A stretch of 64,000 nt of DNA, from assembly GCF_040049295.1 (NCBI RefSeq), contig NZ_JBDZDQ010000002.1:248001-312000 (forward strand), given 5' to 3'. The translations under genes and the position numbers were made by a program. The notes under the pieces are model-generated. The model did not search any database. It saw nothing but the letters and a program-made list of their open reading frames with translations, and was not told where the DNA came from. Position 1 is the first letter of the stretch. Every line of letters starts with the position of its first letter. This DNA is from Sphingomonas sp. KR3-1 (lineage in GTDB: Bacteria > Pseudomonadota > Alphaproteobacteria > Sphingomonadales > Sphingomonadaceae). Of this stretch, positions 62,024 to 64,000 are shown in pieces.

Positions 62024-63357
62024 TCCGCCACCTCGGCGCCGATGGCGACGATCTCGGCGAGCGCGGCAAAGGCGGCGTCGGCATGGCCCTGGTCGTTCTT
62101 GCCCTGGTTGAGCATCTTCTCGATCTCGGGGGCGAGCGCCACGGCGCGGTCGACTTCCGCCGACGAGCCGGCCTTGTAGGCGCCGAGCCGCACCATCTCT
62201 TCCATGTCGGAATAGGTGGAGAGCAGCTTGCGGGCGGCGAGGCGCGTGCCGTTCTGTTCGTCGTTCATGCAGTGCGGCAGCGTGCGCGACACCGATTTGA
62301 GGATGTCGATCGCCGGATAGCGGCCGCGCTCGGCGATCGCGCGGCGCATCACGACGTGGCCGTCGAGGATGCCGCGGACGGCGTCGGCGACGGGCTCGTT
62401 ATGGTCGTCGCCGTCCACCAACACGGTGAACAGCCCGGTGATCATGCCCTTGCCGGGCGCGCCGGGGCCGGCACGCTCGAGCAGCCGCGGCAGCTCGGCG
62501 AAGACGGTGGGGGTATAGCCCTTGGTCGCCGGCGGCTCGCCCGAGGCGAGGCCGATCTCGCGCTGCGCCATGGCGAAGCGGGTGACCGAGTCCATCAGGC
62601 AGAGCACGTTGAGGCCCTGGTCGCGGAAGTGCTCGGCGATGGCGAGGGTGGTCCAGGCGGCCTGGCGGCGCATCAGCGCGGGCTCGTCCGAGGTGGCGAC
62701 GACGACGACCGAGCGGGCCATGCCCTCGGGGCCCAGGTCGTCCTCGATGAATTCCTGCACTTCGCGGCCGCGCTCGCCGATCAGGCCGATCACCGCGACG
62801 TCGCACTGCGTCCAGCGGGCGAGCATCGAGAGCAACACCGACTTGCCGACGCCCGAGCCGGCGAACAGGCCGAGGCGCTGGCCGCGGCACAGCGGCACGA
62901 ACATGTCGAGCGTGCGTACGCCGGTCTCGATCCGCTCGGCGACACGGGCGCGGGTGGCGGCGGCGGGCGGGGACGCCTTGATCGGCTGCGGATCGGCGCC
63001 ATTGGGAAGCGGGCCGAGCCCGTCGGCCGGCTGGCCGAGCCCGTTGATCATGCGGCCGAGCCAGGCATGCGAAGGGCGTACGCTGAACTGGCCAGCGGCC
63101 AGGTCGGCGCGGGCACCCAGGCCGACGCCCTGCGGGTCGACAAAGGGAAGGCACAGCGCGACTTCGCGATCGAGCGCGGTCACTTCGGCCTGGACGTTGC
63201 CGTTCGGCGAGGCGATCTCGATGCGGCTGCCGATCTGCGCGGCACCGGCGAGCCCCTCCACTTCGATCAGCGCGCCGCGAACCGCGACGACGCGACCGAA
63301 GCGGCGATCAGGGGTCATTTCCCGGATCGCGCGGGCTGCGCTGGCTAGCGTTTGCAT
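62020..63357 (-). CDS. fliI: Flagellum-specific ATP synthase FliI
   Basis: A 445-residue type III secretion ATPase. Walker A is GLFAGSGVGKSVLL, Walker B is VLCLMDSVTRFA, and RGREVQEFIEDDLG, SVVVVATSDEP and GSFTVLVDGDD-like GLFTVLVDGDDHNEPVAD are class signatures. The N-terminal beta-barrel (RVVAVRGALIEVEGL) is also typical. It powers export of flagellar substrates at the inner membrane. It follows flbT by 11 bp and overlaps fliJ. The F1-ATPase beta subunit is excluded by the FliI-specific motifs and the neighbours. Confidence 0.93.
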   Translation of the reverse strand: MQTLASAARAIREMTPDRRFGRVVAVRGALIEVEGLAGAAQIGSRIEIASPNGNVQAEVTALDREVALCLPFVDPQGVGLGARADLAAGQFSVRPSHAWLGRMINGLGQPADGLGPLPNGADPQPIKASPPAAATRARVAERIETGVRTLDMFVPLCRGQRLGLFAGSGVGKSVLLSMLARWTQCDVAVIGLIGERGREVQEFIEDDLGPEGMARSVVVVATSDEPALMRRQAAWTTLAIAEHFRDQGLNVLCLMDSVTRFAMAQREIGLASGEPPATKGYTPTVFAELPRLLERAGPGAPGKGMITGLFTVLVDGDDHNEPVADAVRGILDGHVVMRRAIAERGRYPAIDILKSVSRTLPHCMNDEQNGTRLAARKLLSTYSDMEEMVRLGAYKAGSSAEVDRAVALAPEIEKMLNQGKNDQGHADAAFAALAEIVAIGAEVAE

Positions 63358-63368
63358 CGCGAAGCGCC

Positions 63369-63761
63369 TCAGGCTGCCTGCGGTTCGGCAGTGGCTTCCT
63401 CGAACGCAATCAACTCGCGCGCGGCACCCAGCGCCTTGTAATAGTCGCCGCCGGCGATGTCGCTGGCGAAGCGGATGCAGGCTGACTTGGCCTCGGCGGC
63501 CGGCAGCGTGTGGATCAGCCCGCCGAGCAGGCCGACGATCGCATCCTGGTGGATGTCGCGGCTGGCCGGATCGATATAGGCGAGCATCGCAGCGAAATAG
63601 AGCTGGCGCGCAGGGGTGGTGGCTTCCTCGGGGCGCATGATCTCGCGGCCGCGCAGGATGGACACCTTGTTCTCTACGGCGATCTGCGTGCGGCCCACCG
63701 CGCGGATGACCGCGCCGTTGATGATCGCCTTCTCGCCATCGCGAAGCGTGATGCGGAGCAT
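63369..63761 (-). CDS. flbT: Flagellin synthesis regulator FlbT
   Basis: A 130-residue protein that fits FlbT: start MLRITLRDGEKAIINGAVI, then NKVSILRGREIMRPEEATTPARQLYFAAML. In alphaproteobacteria FlbT acts on flagellin mRNA translation or stability. ATG 63761 is supported by this conserved beginning; the frame stays open further upstream in the promoter region. Its promoter element ATCCTATAAT is 30 nt upstream, and it begins the flbT-fliI-fliJ operon, divergent from a hook/rod gene. flaF, its usual antagonist, is not in the window. Confidence 0.87.
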   Translation of the reverse strand: MLRITLRDGEKAIINGAVIRAVGRTQIAVENKVSILRGREIMRPEEATTPARQLYFAAMLAYIDPASRDIHQDAIVGLLGGLIHTLPAAEAKSACIRFASDIAGGDYYKALGAARELIAFEEATAEPQAA

Positions 63762-63791
63762 TGGGGAACAGCCTTTCGTTCGTTTGGCTGC

Positions 63792-63801
63792 ATTATAGGA
63801 T
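63792..63801 (-). promoter_or_regulatory. Shared -10-like element ATCCTATAAT before flbT
   Basis: ATCCTATAAT on the minus strand, 30 nt upstream of the flbT start codon; identical to the elements at 59226-59235 and 60524-60533. Confidence 0.6.
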
Positions 63802-63886
63802 GCGTTTACCCTGCCGCGTGCCGCACCCGGCAATTTTTGCCCAGCGCATATCTTCTTGCCCTTCGAATTGGGTCTTGTCGCGCTTC

Positions 63887-63896
63887 ATCCTACAAT
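63887..63896 (+). promoter_or_regulatory. Shared -10-like element ATCCTACAAT before the hook/rod gene
   Basis: ATCCTACAAT on the plus strand, 49 nt before the TTG start of the flagellar hook/rod gene. It differs from the three minus-strand copies by one base. A TTGGGT hexamer is 17 nt upstream of TACAAT. Confidence 0.5.
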
Positions 63897-63945
63897 TGGG
63901 GCACAGGCCTGCGCGCGTTTCGCGGGCATCGAGGGAGTATCTGTC

Positions 63946-64000
63946 TTGAGCCTCTATTCCGCTCTCTATGCCGGCGTCTCCGGCCTCAGCGCGCAGTCCG
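63946..64000 (+). CDS. Flagellar hook/rod protein, N-terminal fragment (cut by window edge)
   Basis: Only 18 residues are visible: SLYSALYAGVSGLSAQS after a TTG start, with GAGGGAG eight bases upstream. The pattern (S)LxxALxxGVSGLxAQS is the conserved N-terminus of axial flagellar proteins (FlgE, FlgF, FlgG, FlgK). FlgE is the most likely, but the fragment cannot separate them. Confidence 0.75.
   Translation, partial: MSLYSALYAGVSGLSAQS

Noticed and set aside
63890..63915. Sigma-54 promoter upstream of the hook/rod gene
   Set aside because: A GG-N10-GC spacing can be found (GGGGCACAGGCCTGC), but the flanking TGGCAC/TTGCA bases match poorly and it overlaps the better ATCCTACAAT element.

Overview
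The window looks like the chromosome of a sphingomonad (Alphaproteobacteria, Sphingomonadaceae, probably Sphingomonas). It is GC-rich, has two large TonB-dependent receptors of the sphingomonad/Caulobacter type, a Caulobacter-type Weimberg xylose pathway, a mannonate dehydratase that closely resembles the Novosphingobium ManD as I remember it, and an alphaproteobacterial flagellar gene (flbT). These assignments come from reading motifs and recalled family sequences; no database search was run. No stretch longer than about 300 bases lacks a gene. I saw no tRNA, rRNA, CRISPR array, insertion sequence or prophage.

Bases 1-14000 hold a D-amino-acid and peptidoglycan-peptide scavenging region. The end of a LysR regulator is followed by a tightly overlapping operon: dgcN, dgcA, an N-acyl-D-amino-acid deacylase and a dicarboxylate/amino-acid symporter. 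An amidohydrolase and an S9 peptidase, a PBP4-type D,D-carboxypeptidase, and an operon of AmpG-type permease, penicillin-binding-fold hydrolase and M19 dipeptidase follow. Bases 14200-22740 are mixed: a TonB-dependent receptor, a serine hydrolase, threonine synthase, AlkB, an ArsR regulator with the cysteine spacing of persulfide sensors, PfkB, and a P-loop protein whose kinase domain has lost its catalytic loop.

Bases 22800-56700 form a glucuronoxylan utilisation island: GH10 xylanase, ManD, GH67 alpha-glucuronidase, a TonB-dependent receptor, GH43, GH9 and GH3 enzymes, a LacI-family regulator, a sugar transporter, and the Weimberg enzymes XylD, XylX, XylB and XylC. xylA is not in the window. 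Six 14-bp boxes close to TGNTAGCGCTANCA lie in front of these units, four of them 20-21 nt downstream of a -35-like hexamer, so they are probably one regulon of the local LacI protein. The most unusual part is a six-gene, start/stop-overlapping operon in which four tandem flavin-dependent halogenase paralogues precede the GH43 and GH9 genes. The second paralogue has lost the catalytic lysine and the WxWxIP motif. A divergent pair of putative Fe(II)/2-oxoglutarate oxygenases (JmjC-like cupin and DUF6445) sits beside the receptor. An FkbH-like protein and a MarR/FUSC efflux pair are embedded between xylD and xylCBX.

Bases 56750-64000 carry a thymidylate kinase, an XRE regulator, an unknown protein, a sigma-70-family factor, a lytic-transglycosylase-like protein, fliJ, fliI, flbT and the start of a divergent flagellar hook/rod gene. 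Four transcription units here share the element ATCCTAYAAT, which contains a TATAAT-like -10.
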